Shown piece by piece: positions 1 to 11,504 of a DNA stretch of 64,000 nt (positions are counted from its first letter, which is position 1; each line of letters opens with the position of its first letter). The DNA comes from Haliclona indistincta (lineage: Eukaryota; Porifera; Demospongiae; Haplosclerida; Chalinidae), in assembly GCA_964017065.1 (NCBI GenBank), contig OZ024784.1:13001152-13065151 (forward strand), read 5' to 3'. A program made the position numbers and the translations under genes. The notes beneath the pieces were generated by a model, which worked only from the letters and a program-made list of their open reading frames with translations, was not told the origin of the DNA and did not search any database.

Positions 1-466
1 ATAGCGGAAATAATGGAGCTCCTGGTAGTAAAATGATGCTCAACACTGATATGGTATTATTTTTATCTAGTATTAATTTTTATTCATGAAATATTTTTAG
101 GCACTACTGAAGGACATAACACCTGATGAAGCTGGGAGGGAAACTGATGCTTCCTGCAGGACTCTCTTCACTAACTGTCCTGACTCACGCACTGCAGACA
201 TTGTGGAAGAGTATGCAATGAACAACACAAGGTGGCATGAGGACTTTGGCCCTGCCTTCCAGATTCTCCTTGAGCATGGATATCCAGACAATCATCTTGT
301 ACAAGCTGGCCAAAACCTATCCATACTTCTTAGTCCAATGGTCTCTACTCCAACTCAACCTACACCAAGCTTTGCTGCACACGCTGAGGCAGCATCAAAT
401 ATAGTACTAGTGACCGCAATTAGTTCAGTAGTTCTTCATCTGTACTATACAATTATAGTAGCATGA
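1..466 (+). CDS. Plant/fungal-type haem peroxidase (ascorbate/cytochrome c peroxidase-like), 3' end
   Basis: Partial gene entering from the left edge. Two exons are visible: 1-53 (17 codons in phase, donor GT at 54) and 101-466 (stop TGA 464-466). The joined protein has the distal end of a class I/II haem peroxidase: MMLNTDMALLKD, like the LPTDMALL segment after the proximal haem region, then DIVEEYAMNNTRWHEDF and AFQILLEHGY, which match the terminal helices of APX/CcP (family knowledge: K/VEEYA...FF.DFAKAFQKLLELG). Haem-ligand and active-site histidines lie upstream of the window. Odd: after the peroxidase fold comes a Ser/Thr/Pro linker and a hydrophobic tail of about 23 residues ending at the stop, consistent with a GPI signal or tail anchor. 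The gene ends 106 bp from the convergent stop of the Skeletor-like gene. Confidence 0.7.
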
Positions 467-572
467 TATTCAAACCACTGAACACTTAATCAAACACATC
501 TCAGCATTATTAATGAATGAGCAATCTTCTATAACAATTGTACTATAATACAACACGGATAAATTATTATTG

Positions 573-2110
573 TTACAAGGCAGCACACAATAACCCGATG
601 ATAGTGAGTATAAACAGCCCGATAGCACCAGAGGATCGAGCAGCAGCACTCACACGTATCTGGTATCCCAGAAATTGGTGAGTTGCACACTGAAAAGAAA
701 CATCAGTGAATAATAATAAGAATCATCAATCATTTCTTTCAGACCTGGTAGTAAACAATGTCAGGAGTATTGGAATCAGGTGTCCAGGTGAACTCTCCCG
801 GTGATCCATCTTCACACGTCAATTGAAGTGAGGTTCTATAGCTGATGAAGTTACTGAACTCATTAGAACGATCTTGTTCCTTGTTTCGATACTCGCAATA
901 TCGACCCACTGTACTTCATAATAAAATTGATAAATTTTTCAAATAAAATTCTGTTACCTCCAATTGATCTGTTTCCATCAAATCCAGCGTATATGGTTTC
1001 ATTACTCTACATTGCAAAATTATGAACAGATTTTCCGATAATTATAGCCAGTAAAGTTACCTCCTGTCCAGTGAAGAGGAACCCTCCACGTTCACTACTA
1101 GTGATATAGAAGGGATGATATCGAGCTGGCTGGCTGCGATCATTCCCTCCCTCCACTATAAATCGATATGTCCTTCCTCTGATTACAGTTATATTGGGAA
1201 TGAGGAGTCCGTTCAGATACCAGGCAATGCCCCATCCTGATTGTCCTGTGATTCCAGCATAGCCTCTCTGTCCACCAGACTGTCCAATCTGAGCACGAAT
1301 TGTAGTTTCTTCTTCAAGAGATAGTACTGGTTGTTTCCAAGGAGTCACTCTTGTTTCACAAGTCCTGCACTGTAAGTTACACTCGTCTCTTGAGGTTCGA
1401 TTGAAGTTAATCCTAATAGCACCACCTGTAAACAACTCAATGAAAGTGCTATGTAGAGTGTAGCAAAGGCCTTACCACTTGGGTCAGCATTGACGTAGTG
1501 TCTAAATGGAACAGGTATAGTCTCTTGCGTGGTGTCCTAATGTTTCCGACAGGCCCCATGGCCCAGATGATAGATTGATCCATATCAAGAGAATAGGAGG
1601 AGTCTTGAGAATCATTGGTTGAAAGAGGTCGTTGGTATTTGATGCATGTAGTGCATCCCTCTCTGTATCCAGTAACTGATGTTACATCATTCTGTCGATC
1701 AGGACATGCTCCAGTGAACCCAGAAGGGCCAGTACTTGTAAACTGACACTGAAAGACAATTGAATGAATAAACAAATGTGTGTGTGTGTGTGTGTGTGTG
1801 ACTGCTGTCAATATGTGCATTTACACTACACTCTATGAACAATTTCCTCTGCCATACAGGTGAGGAAATTGAAAGTACAGACGACGATTTATGTACTCAA
1901 CAACAAGCAATATCTTAGGCACTGACCTGTGAGTATGCAGACAAGTAAAGGTCTCTTGCATTCACTCCAGTACTATCCATCCATGCCCATGTGACATCTC
2001 CACCTACCATCCTAACACCATTAGGGTCTCCACTGATACCAAACGCCATGTAGTCAGAGTTCTATGCATAGAGAAAAACATTACACACACAGACTGATGC
2101 GCACACGCAT

Positions 2111-2156
<46 letters not shown>

Positions 2157-4533
2157 ACATATAATGTAGTTTGTGAATACCTGTATACAGCCACACAATG
2201 TAATGGTAATGGTACTAGGACGATTGATGATCCAACTAACAGTCACATCAGGAGCCAGCTGTTTACAGTTTATTGTCACAGATGACCTAATCTAAAGTAT
2301 TTAAGAAACAATAATGTTATTGACATGAGCTATAATTTGAAATTTTCACTGCATCCCACAATCCGTTCATGAGATTTTCACTGCATCCCACAATCCGTTC
2401 ATGAGTTTATATAACCTGTTGTTAGTGAATATAAACCTGCTTGCTATGTGAAAGATAAGCCATTTTTGACTTTGAGTATGTGCATTTCCGTGTGTATACA
2501 TGTACCATAATTTGATCTGTTTTGCTGCAGCTGTTGATGTAGGTATGCATACACTATAGTGCTGCAACGCGTACTTGGAATACTTGGGTACTCGTTTAAT
2601 ACCATGCAATCGGTTAGTGGAAACTTACTCGTGAGTACCAATTCACATGCGTGCACTAATAAAGTGCTACTTACAGCCAGCCACACGTGTCATACACATG
2701 CTGTGTGAAGTCACTGAATGTAGATTTTTGTACAAGAACCATCAAAATGTTGATTGATTGCCTTTATTGATTATTCGGTTACTTGCTCGTTTAGTGAATA
2801 GAGTATTCAGTTATGTATAAACAGCACTCATTGCAGCCCTAATACACTCAACAACTCACTGGTGGGCACGGGAGAATTGGAGGCAGAGTAGGAGCAGTAA
2901 CACCAAGCTGAAGATTGTCAGGAATACGAAGTTCTCCAAAATTGATTCTAAACCGTCGACACCACACGGCAAACCAGTCAATAGTGTCCACTGTAATACC
3001 ATCTGGCAGTGTTAAGGTCAATGTTCTGTCAGTATAGCTACCAAGAGGTGCAGTGCTGCATGGAAAAAACAACTAGATTCATAGTTGATCGACAACATGT
3101 ACATTACTAACCTTCCTGCCTCGTCTGGTACGAGCCAATAATTATTACTACTTACACTGCTTCCTCTTACAGCCCCAAAAAATCCCGCTGTACATGTAGA
3201 GAAAAAAACCTTAAACAGCAATACTCTCAAATTGCTAAATTTACCAGGGGCGGCACCATCATAGAAGAAATTTTCCAACATCAATGTCCTCTCATCAAGT
3301 GCATACACGTTGCCTCGTACATTGTGTTGCCTTGTTCTGAATGAACCCAAAGACACTCTCGGTGCTGCTGTTGGTGGAGGAGGAGTAGTGGGTATGAGGC
3401 TTGCATCAACACTGATGTAGCTCAGAGCTTCCTGTTAGGTTAACATTTAGAGATGGAATACTCTCTTAATCTGTATTCTCACATTTTGAGCTCGGCACCA
3501 GATGGCAAAGTAGGTAATAGCTGTACCAACAGCAGCTCTAGGCACACGCACTAGAATATCCTGATCATTCACAACTGGTAGCTTGGTCATTCTGAAGATA
3601 GTTGTAATGTGTTACTGTGTATGCAACAGCATACTGACATGTGATTTGCATGCCCTGTGCAAGCTCAGTGCTGCTACTTACATATTGTCACTATAAGGAG
3701 CTAGCATTCCACTGATAGATGGTGTGCCGCCACTGCCTAGCCAAAACACTGCATCTGTTAATATTTGAAATTGAGCATGATACAATTTCCTATCTTAAAA
3801 CCACAAACATGACACAACACATACACAATAAGGATATCGATATGTAGACTGAGATTATTACTGTAATCTAATAGACCTGTGGTCATGTTGATGCTGAATC
3901 CAATCACTGCAAAGGTCTCTCGGTCTAAGAGATACACTCTACCAATGATATTACTGGTCCCAGCTGGTAGTTCACCAATCAGTGTTGTATTACAAGGCAC
4001 ATTGGTCACCAGCTGAGGAGATATTATTGCACTGGCCAGCACTGTGTTACTAGAGCCATTGGCACAGACTCCAACCCAGCTCAGATTAGCAACTGAGATT
4101 GTGGATGGTAGACTCAGCTCTATGTCACTTTCAGAGTAGTTAGCATCAAAACCACTGTTGATATTATATGGAACAATAGTTATTACAAGAATTCAGACTC
4201 ACCTTTCTTGCAAAAGAACATTATTTCCCTCTACCACACCAACACAGAACTGGCCTGCAACTGCACAAGTTGAGATAACAGACTAGTTGACATAAATATT
4301 ATCATTTTTACCTGATCTGCTTTGAAAATTTTTGATGTAAACTGCAGTGGTGTTCAGTAAAAACACCAGTCCATTGGGTGCAACTTCAGTACTGCTTGAA
4401 GGAGAGAGCTGGCCAACACGACTAGGCTTTAAAGAAGCACCTATGACACGAATTCATATAGTGATCAGTAGATATACACACATGTACCTTGGTCGAGAGC
4501 AAACACAACTATGAAGAGAATGATCGCCTTCAT
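573..4533 (-). CDS. Skeletor-like protein: DM13 repeats, DOMON and C-terminal cupredoxin-like domain
   Basis: Sixteen exons on the minus strand: 4533-4488, 4440-4312, 4254-4203, 4154-3877, 3754-3682, 3591-3483, 3431-3245, 3187-3112, 3055-2860, 2291-2181, 2061-1927, 1748-1476, 1425-1061, 1006-958, 908-745, 689-573. The start is the ATG at 4533, followed by a signal peptide (MKAIILFIVVFA). Domains in order: three DM13-type modules (HNVRGNVYALDERTL, FFYDGAAP, WFAVWCRRFRINFG), a Thr/Pro linker, a DOMON domain (VSWIINRP, YMAFGISGDPNGVRM, VTWAWMD) and the Skeletor C-terminal region (WYLNGLLIPNITVIRG, YHPFYITSSERGGF, FTWTPDSNTPDIVYYQC). It ends in a hydrophobic tail, so it is probably GPI- or membrane-anchored at the cell surface. 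Phases agree at every junction except inside exon 12, where one base appears to be missing near 1529. Read literally, translation stops early in exon 13. DM13/DOMON domains are proposed redox or haem-binding modules; the molecular role is unknown. Confidence 0.85.
1777..1800. repeat. (TG)n microsatellite, Skeletor-like intron
   Basis: About twelve TG units next to the acceptor side of exon 12. The short ORFs across it are repeat artefacts. Confidence 0.9.
2110..2155. repeat. (CA)n microsatellite, Skeletor-like intron
   Basis: More than 20 CA units in the intron between exons 10 and 11. Confidence 0.9.
2341..2404. repeat. Two-copy tandem repeat, 32 bp
   Basis: A 32-bp unit containing CACTGCATCCCACAATCCG occurs twice back to back in the 568-bp intron between exons 9 and 10 of the Skeletor-like gene. 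Nothing else was recognised in that intron. Confidence 0.85.
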
Positions 4534-4672
4534 CGCGTCACTCGTCAGTAGATTAGAAACATGATTGTTTTTTATAGGCGGCGTTCTTCCGGTACAAGCA
4601 ACAACCTAATCTGGCTTCAACTCGGCTTCAACTTAATCTTTCGTGTAACCGTTGAAGCTACATGTACAAGTA
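4534..4672. promoter_or_regulatory. Compact divergent promoter, Skeletor-like / Frizzled-like
   Basis: Only 139 bp separate the start codons of two oppositely transcribed genes, so both 5' UTRs and core promoters must share or overlap here. No TATA box is evident. The assignment is inferred from geometry. Confidence 0.5.
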
Positions 4673-7167
4673 ATGTCTGAGCCATCTTCTGGAATAGTAT
4701 GCGATGAAAGCATCAGCAGCAGCGAGTCCAGTATGTTTATTTCGCTACCTGACGTCTCTGCTCAGCAAAATGACAGCACCGTGGATCTGCTGCTTCCAAG
4801 AGACCACGTCGTGGAGCCATCGAGTGCCTATGGAACGATATCCACTAGTTCTGAAAGCAGAGATCACGAGAGGTACTGCTGTAAGTTATCGTTCCGTGAT
4901 TTGACAGAGCGATTGTGTCTTTCGTTTGCAATTTTCCTCGTTGTCATCTTGTTTTCGGTGCCAGTAGCTTACCGCTTTGTAAGTCTGTATAAAGTATTAA
5001 CTGTGTACAACGAGCTCTCAATTTTATAGGTAAAAATAGGATCAGAGAGAGACCACAATCAAACATCCCAGGCACTAGTATGAGAAACACTATGCTTAGC
5101 ACGGCATACTCATGTGTCTCTTAATGCAGGCTTGCAGCAATATTTCTTGGGGAACCATTCCGCAGAGGCAGCATGCTGCTGCAATTGCATATAAAGGAAA
5201 TATATGTAAATATCAATTGTCTCTCTGGCAGAGTTGTGTTTCAGATAAAATTATAAACATATGCAATCAGTCAAGTGAGACTGAAACAGAAGCTAAAGCC
5301 AAACATTTCAGAGCAAAAATTGGTGAAGATAATCTAATAATTATGTGTAACTATGGTTAGAGAGTATTTTGTTACAGAGAGATTTGCTACCAATAAGTGT
5401 ATAGAAATTGCTATGATTGCAATGTGCCAGTACATGTTCCCTCTTTGTGATATCAAGACCGGTCAATTGTATACACTTTCTCAAGAGGCATGCCTACACA
5501 TTGAGGAAGAGTGTAAACTAGAATATCACATTGTCAAATCACTTCATTTGGCTGTGCTACCTAACTGTTTTAGTTTGCCAAAAACCAACTCAACAAGTAT
5601 GTTGCAGTTGCATAACTATAATAACCATTGTTCTTATTGTCTGCACGCAGGAAAAATACCCAGCCCTAAAAATTATACGAACATCACATGTGCACCTCAA
5701 TTTTTTCTTGACAATGACACATGCTTGGCAAAATGCCCAAACTGGTCAGAAGACGGCCCAATGCTATCAAAGACAGAACAAATCATAGCAATAATCTCTC
5801 AATCAATGGGACTAACCGCTGGAGGAATACACCTGCTGGTCTCAATATTCAGCTTTAAAGCTACGTATGGGCATGTGTGTCTGTGTGTATAGTAATAGAT
5901 TATCAAAAATTTTTGTTTGTACAACATCACAAAATGTGTTGTATAACAGCTTCTTTTCATTGTTAAATAAACAGTGAATCAATTTTTGAAATTGTTACAC
6001 AAACTCTCAAAAGCTTTGCCTCAATAAGTATACTGTTAATTATCCAATGATCATTGTTTTTCTTTATCTGCAAACATGCAGGTACAGTTTTCCATCTGTG
6101 TATTTGTTGTTGAGCAGTGTTGCAGCCTGCAGTATAGGTATTAGCACAATACTGGCACCATCATAACATTTATGCACTCTTCTGTAGCAAGTTTCTCATT
6201 AATAACAGTTTTTGATGTCAAAGGATTTATGTGCAGTTCAAATGATGTGATAACTAGTCTACTCCAACCCACAACGTACTGTACTGTGCAAGGTATAGTA
6301 GCATTGTTAGATGTATAAGAGTTGCTATCACTGTGTAAACACAGGAGCAGTGCTACATTATCTTTTTGTGGAGTTTGCTGTTCTTTGGTTTGCATATGTT
6401 TGTTTCATTTTCTACAAAGTGGTTTTTCCATTCAACTACAAGAAAATGGAAAACAAGTCACTAAAGCACATCCATAGAGCTGTTATAATTATAGGTAATA
6501 GTACTACTGTAACAGTAAATACTCAAATGTTCGCAATTAATTTTTAGCGGCAGTATTTCCATTGCCTGGTGTTGTCATTGGTGTGATTGGACCACAAGAC
6601 AAGTTTGGCTACACACCCAATCATTTTCCTCCGAATGTGTGCACTTCACAAAGCATGGATTTGTGGTTCTACTCAGCAATGGTTCCTATTGTTGTAATGG
6701 TTGCAGCTGCAACCTCGATGTTGCTTGTGATACTATGGGTTGTGCACAAGGTATTAAGTGGCATTAATCAAATCATGACCTATTTTTTATTGTATTGACA
6801 GTATAAAGGCATCATCAGACCAGTGACAAGCAGTCGTTTGAACAAACTAACATTAGCAGAAAAGAAGATGCTGTTTCTAGTACTGGTCTACATCGTTATC
6901 GGAACAATTGTTTCGGCTGGATTTGCCTCTGACACTGATGGTGAGCTGTACCTCCGGCAATACATCAACTATTTTCATAATCAATCGTACGGCTGTTCAA
7001 AAGAAACATGTGAAAAATTCCATCAAGATCCAACTTGGAAAGCATGTTTGTCAATCATGCAGTACTTCATTATTGGAACTATACCAGTGACAATTCTTAC
7101 ATTTGCTGTCAACTGGAAGGTAGTATTCAAGACTTTGAGACAATGTTGTTCAAGAATCTTAAGTTAA
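4673..7167 (+). CDS. Divergent Frizzled-type seven-pass receptor
   Basis: Eight exons: 4673-4978, 5130-5322, 5378-5864, 6082-6137, 6209-6292, 6345-6494, 6548-6750, 6802-7167. They join in frame to 614 residues. After a Ser-rich, probably cytoplasmic segment of about 75 residues comes a hydrophobic stretch (LCLSFAIFLVVILFSVPVAY) that acts as an internal signal anchor or uncleaved signal. A Cys-rich domain of Frizzled type follows (AMCQYMFPLCD, LSQEACLHIEEECKLEY, LPNCFSLP), then a linker with paired Cys and seven membrane segments (starting at KTEQIIAIISQSMGLTAGG, then YSFPSVYLLLSS, LHYLFVEFAVLWFAYVCF, and so on). The predicted role is Wnt-type ligand binding at the plasma membrane. Odd: the C-terminus is very short (KVVFKTLRQCCSRILS). 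It keeps KT but lacks the Trp of the KTxxxW Dishevelled-binding motif and has no PDZ-type end. A Smoothened-like or Frizzled-derived orphan receptor is the alternative. Confidence 0.75.
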
Positions 7168-7300
7168 ACTACCACCTACAATTGTACGAGTTGATAATAA
7201 TATATTGTTATTGCATACAAAATAATGAGTGTAAATTGTGTTAATTATTAGTCACCAACCATCACGAAAATTGCAATACACACAAAATATTTGAGTCCAG

Positions 7301-10300
7301 TTACTGCTGTTGAAAAGCCTACACAAAAATTAAGATTTGTTGCAATTAGCATTCAGAACCATAATCGATTAACTCACTTTCATTCTCTGAGCAATGCTCG
7401 GCATACCGGTTCTCTTAGTATGTGAAATTTCAGTCATAGTTTGATTTTCATGGGATAGTAGTCGACTAGGTAAAACTGTATTTTGTTCTCCTGCTTCTGA
7501 CCAGTTTACTTCGTTTTTAAGGTCTTCGGTGCCTTTCTGAGGACCATTAGTCATTGTTGGTGCATTACTAGAGTGTTCTGGAGATGGTTGAATGGGAGCC
7601 AGAGGAGGAGGAGGAGGAGGGGGAGGGGGATAAGATGGAGCATCTGAGAGTTGTGATTTTAGAATACGGGAAGGCTTTGAAGCAACTGGAGGAGGTTGGG
7701 GACGAGAAGGAGAAGGTTGTGGTTGACAAATAGAAGCTGTTTTATGCGTAGGAGAAGGCTGCACTTGATCTAGTTCAGTTACTCTGCTAATTTCCATATC
7801 TTCACTGGATTTATTTACTGGAGGAGCTGGAGAGATGCTTACCTCCGAGTAATTAACTGTACTCTGATCAGAGAACTTTGTTGAAAGTGAAGGACTTTCA
7901 TGCAGTGTGAGCTCAGCATACATTGGCTTGTCTTCTGGTTCTGGTCTTGGCTTAGTCGCCTTTGGTAAATAACCCAAAACTGCATATTGAGGTTCCTCAT
8001 ATGCATCAGTCGGAAGTGAAGGAGATGAAATAGGCGGAGGAGATGGTGTTGGGACAAACACTGGAGTTTGCTGTTGAGAAGAAGCTGATGACTGACGAGC
8101 AGGTTGATCAGTCGTGTGTTGAGGAAGGTCTGAGGTATTGGGAAGAGCAGGGAGCGGTGATATTCTTGAAGGAGTAGTTGGAGCCTCATTTGGCACAGAG
8201 TGCCGTCTCTCCAAGGTAGAATGTGTTTGGTCTTCTGATGAAAGCTTCCTGCTCTTACGAGACTTTTTTGGTCTAGTGAGAGAGTTTATCTTTGACGATG
8301 ATACTTTTAATTTCTCCTGACGTGTGAGAGGCAGAGTTGAAAAAGATGGTTGCGTTATGCTGGCAACAGGTTTGGACAATCTGTACTTGGTCTTTAGTTT
8401 GTTTATTTCCTCGGTGCAGCTCTCTTTTAGAATTGCCATTGTCTGCATTTCAGCTTGCTGGTTGACTTGAACATACTTTTGTAAGTAAGGAAGTACTTTG
8501 TCTATCTGGTGCAACTTCACTTTCAATTCTTGTAGCTTCTTTTGAGCCAATGGATCTCCTGCTTCAGCTTTCTCTTGTAGTTTACCCATGTGACTGTTAA
8601 ACATATCCTTCAATTGTTGCATGCCTGCTCTCTGGCCATCTAGATTCTGTTCTGTCATTCGTGACACCTTCTGTGTCCTGCGTATCTTCTTCTCATATTG
8701 TCCAATGATTGCTAACTGTTTAGCAGTAAACTCCTCTGGAGATATTACTTCTCTTGTGTCAGCAGATGGATCAGTTGAACGCTATGTAGATAAAAAAAAT
8801 TCACAGGTGCAGTAATACTACATTATGACAAACCTTTTCAGTTGAGGTTTGTGAGGTAGGCCCAGTAGAGGGTTGCTCAGTACCATCAGTTTTAGTGGCA
8901 TGCTCCAGAGCCATAAACCACTTCCTCATGTCTATCGGGTCTGTTGGAGCAAGACAGACTAGTTGCAAGCCAGAGTGAACCAGAGCGATAGCAAAAGTCT
9001 TTTTGGAGGTTGCACCAAGTGTTTGCACTTCATGACCTGGTAGAATCACTGTGCGAACAGTCGATTTAGAGTCCTTGTTGGCATATATGTAGAGACTGTT
9101 CTTGTGTATAACACACCAGTAGCGTACCCACACAGCTGTGTCAAGCTGCACCTCTACGTACCCGCTGTGGATCGGATTTGTCAATGAACTTGCAGGTACA
9201 TAGCTGACAATCTCTGATTCAGTAGTGTTGAAAACAGATGGTGGTGATCTTCCTTTTACTCTCTGTATAAAAAGACAAAGATAAAGTCAAAAACACTTGT
9301 ACATCAAAATCTTATGCTTCTGCATATGTATGCTAGTACAATGCTCACCATTGTAGATGCTGCTGGAGGTGGATTGGGTTTAGGAACTACCATTGATGGG
9401 GAAAAAATTTCACTTCTTGTCTTCTCCTTTCTTGAGCTAGATTTTAACTTTCTCATCCTAGTAGTAGGAGTGGAAGCAGGAGTGGTGACTTTGTTGATGC
9501 AGCCTTGAATAGCTTGGAGCCAGCCATGGAGAGTCTGATCACTGGGAGCAGCAAATGTGTGCGTACTTGCTTGGATAGTTATAGTAAAGGCAAAACGCTC
9601 TACCTCATAGGAGGGAAGATTGATTCGTTCAAGAGTGCAATCTCGAAGTGGCAAGGAATTAGTTGGAGCTTGATCACCAGAGTTTAAGAACAACAACAAA
9701 TGTGACTCTTTGACTTGGCAGTAGTAAGAGCTCCATGAGTTCTTGTCGACTCGTTTCTTCAGCTGTCCTTGGAAAGCAACTAGTGCACCATGTAGACCAC
9801 TGCTGGCTATTGAGCCACTGTCACCGTCACTGTGATCAAGACTGTTCACACTGCCACTAGTCCGCTTCAAGGAACCAGAGTTTGATCGTATTCTACCCTC
9901 TCTTGAGAAGTAGAAAACAGGAGAAGAACCTGCTTTGCCAGCCATTTTCTTGGACACCTCGGCAGCAAGTTGGTCAGCACCTTCAGTAACTTCAGAGAAC
10001 CAGGACTGGTATTCTGACTCATCATAAGCCGAGAAGTAGTAGCACTGGCGAGTTTCACTATTCCATACTCGAAACGTGTGCTTTTTCTTGGCTTCACTGT
10101 CTGCTTGAGTGATAGTGGAGCCCTTCAAAGATACTTGGTGAAGCACAGCATTGTTTCTCTGGCTGGTATGACACTTGAGCATCAGGTCTTCTAGGACACA
10201 CCAACAACGAGTTCCTTTTTCCTCAGGTCGCTGTTTCACTCTGAGATAGCCCTGGAACAAGGTACCGCCTACAGGACTAACAGCTCTATGAGAGGTGGAG

Positions 10301-11459
10301 GAAATATGTGGACCCACAGGGTTATCTTCACTGGGATACGGCATTGGGTCAAGAGAGGTACTGCGTTGTATTGCATCGAATGAAGGATTCTGTTGCATTG
10401 GAATGTCATTAAGAAGCTCTGTAGAAGCTGTGCGCAATCCACTGGTCAGAGTGCTAGAGCTCTTGCTGTCCCTCTGCATGGGCTTCCGCTTGTTCTTGCC
10501 CCAAGACATTCTGAGGCTACGACGTTTCACAGAGTCAGGAATATCCTCCTCTGATCGACCATTGGTAGGCTAAGAAACATAGAAATTGTGATAGAACTTA
10601 TGTAACTTAAGTGAAATCTCTCACCTCTCCAAGACCTCTCTCCAGCGAATTCCATTTGGTGATAAGAGCAGAGTCGTTGACTCGTATCTGCTCCACGTCA
10701 TCTACTTTGCTGACCTGGATTACTACTGCAGCATCAAATGCCTCCATCCACTGGAGGCAGTCAGTCTCGCTCTCAGCTGCAAACAGCAACACTCCTTCTC
10801 TACGGGGATGCTTCAGTTGAAATGCCCATTGACGCTTTGAATCCTGAGAATATAATAAAAAATGTGTGTCTTAGTGTACCTGTACATTATTGTTGTGTAC
10901 CTGTACAAGAGAGATTTTAGTTCCAGGTAGGAAAAGCTTGATAAGTGGCTTTGATCCATTGCTGATATTGCTGTTCTTGTGACACTCAAAGAAACTGTTC
11001 CTGATGAGACAGTAAGATTTGATCCAAGAACGCATTCTTTCTTTCCGATACAGAGTTCCCTTGATTGTACACTGACCAAACTCAGCTGCTGTTGGGTGGA
11101 TACCCACTGAACTAGGAGGTCTTGAGTTAGAGATGCTCTCTAAGAAGGTCTCCAGAGACTCCAGTTGGTCGCTACCTTGAGGCAGCCCATTACTGAGTGT
11201 TGTACCAGAAGAGGTTGACTAAAGTGGAGAAAGAAGATAAATACATTGGTGTATGTGTGTGTGTGTGTTGTGTGTGTGTGTTGTGTGTGTGTGTGTTGTG
11301 TGTGTGTGTTGTGTGTGTGTTGTGTGTGTGTGTGTGTTGTGTGTGTGTGTGTGTGTTGTGTGTGTGTGTTGTGTGTGTGTTGTGTGTGTGTGTTGTGTGT
11401 GTGTGTGTTGTGTGTGTGTGTGTGTTGTGTGTGTGTTGTGTGTGTGTGTTGTGTGTGTG

Positions 11460-11504
<45 letters not shown>

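Noticed and set aside
5356..5377. A 22-nt intron in the Frizzled-like gene
   Set aside because: Too short to splice. A 55-nt intron at 5323-5377 with donor GTGAAG restores the same frame.
7369..7380. In-frame stop at 7369 as the end of the multi-PH gene
   Set aside because: The bases before it form a perfect GTGAGT donor, and an in-phase terminal exon at 7318-7301 follows a good acceptor.
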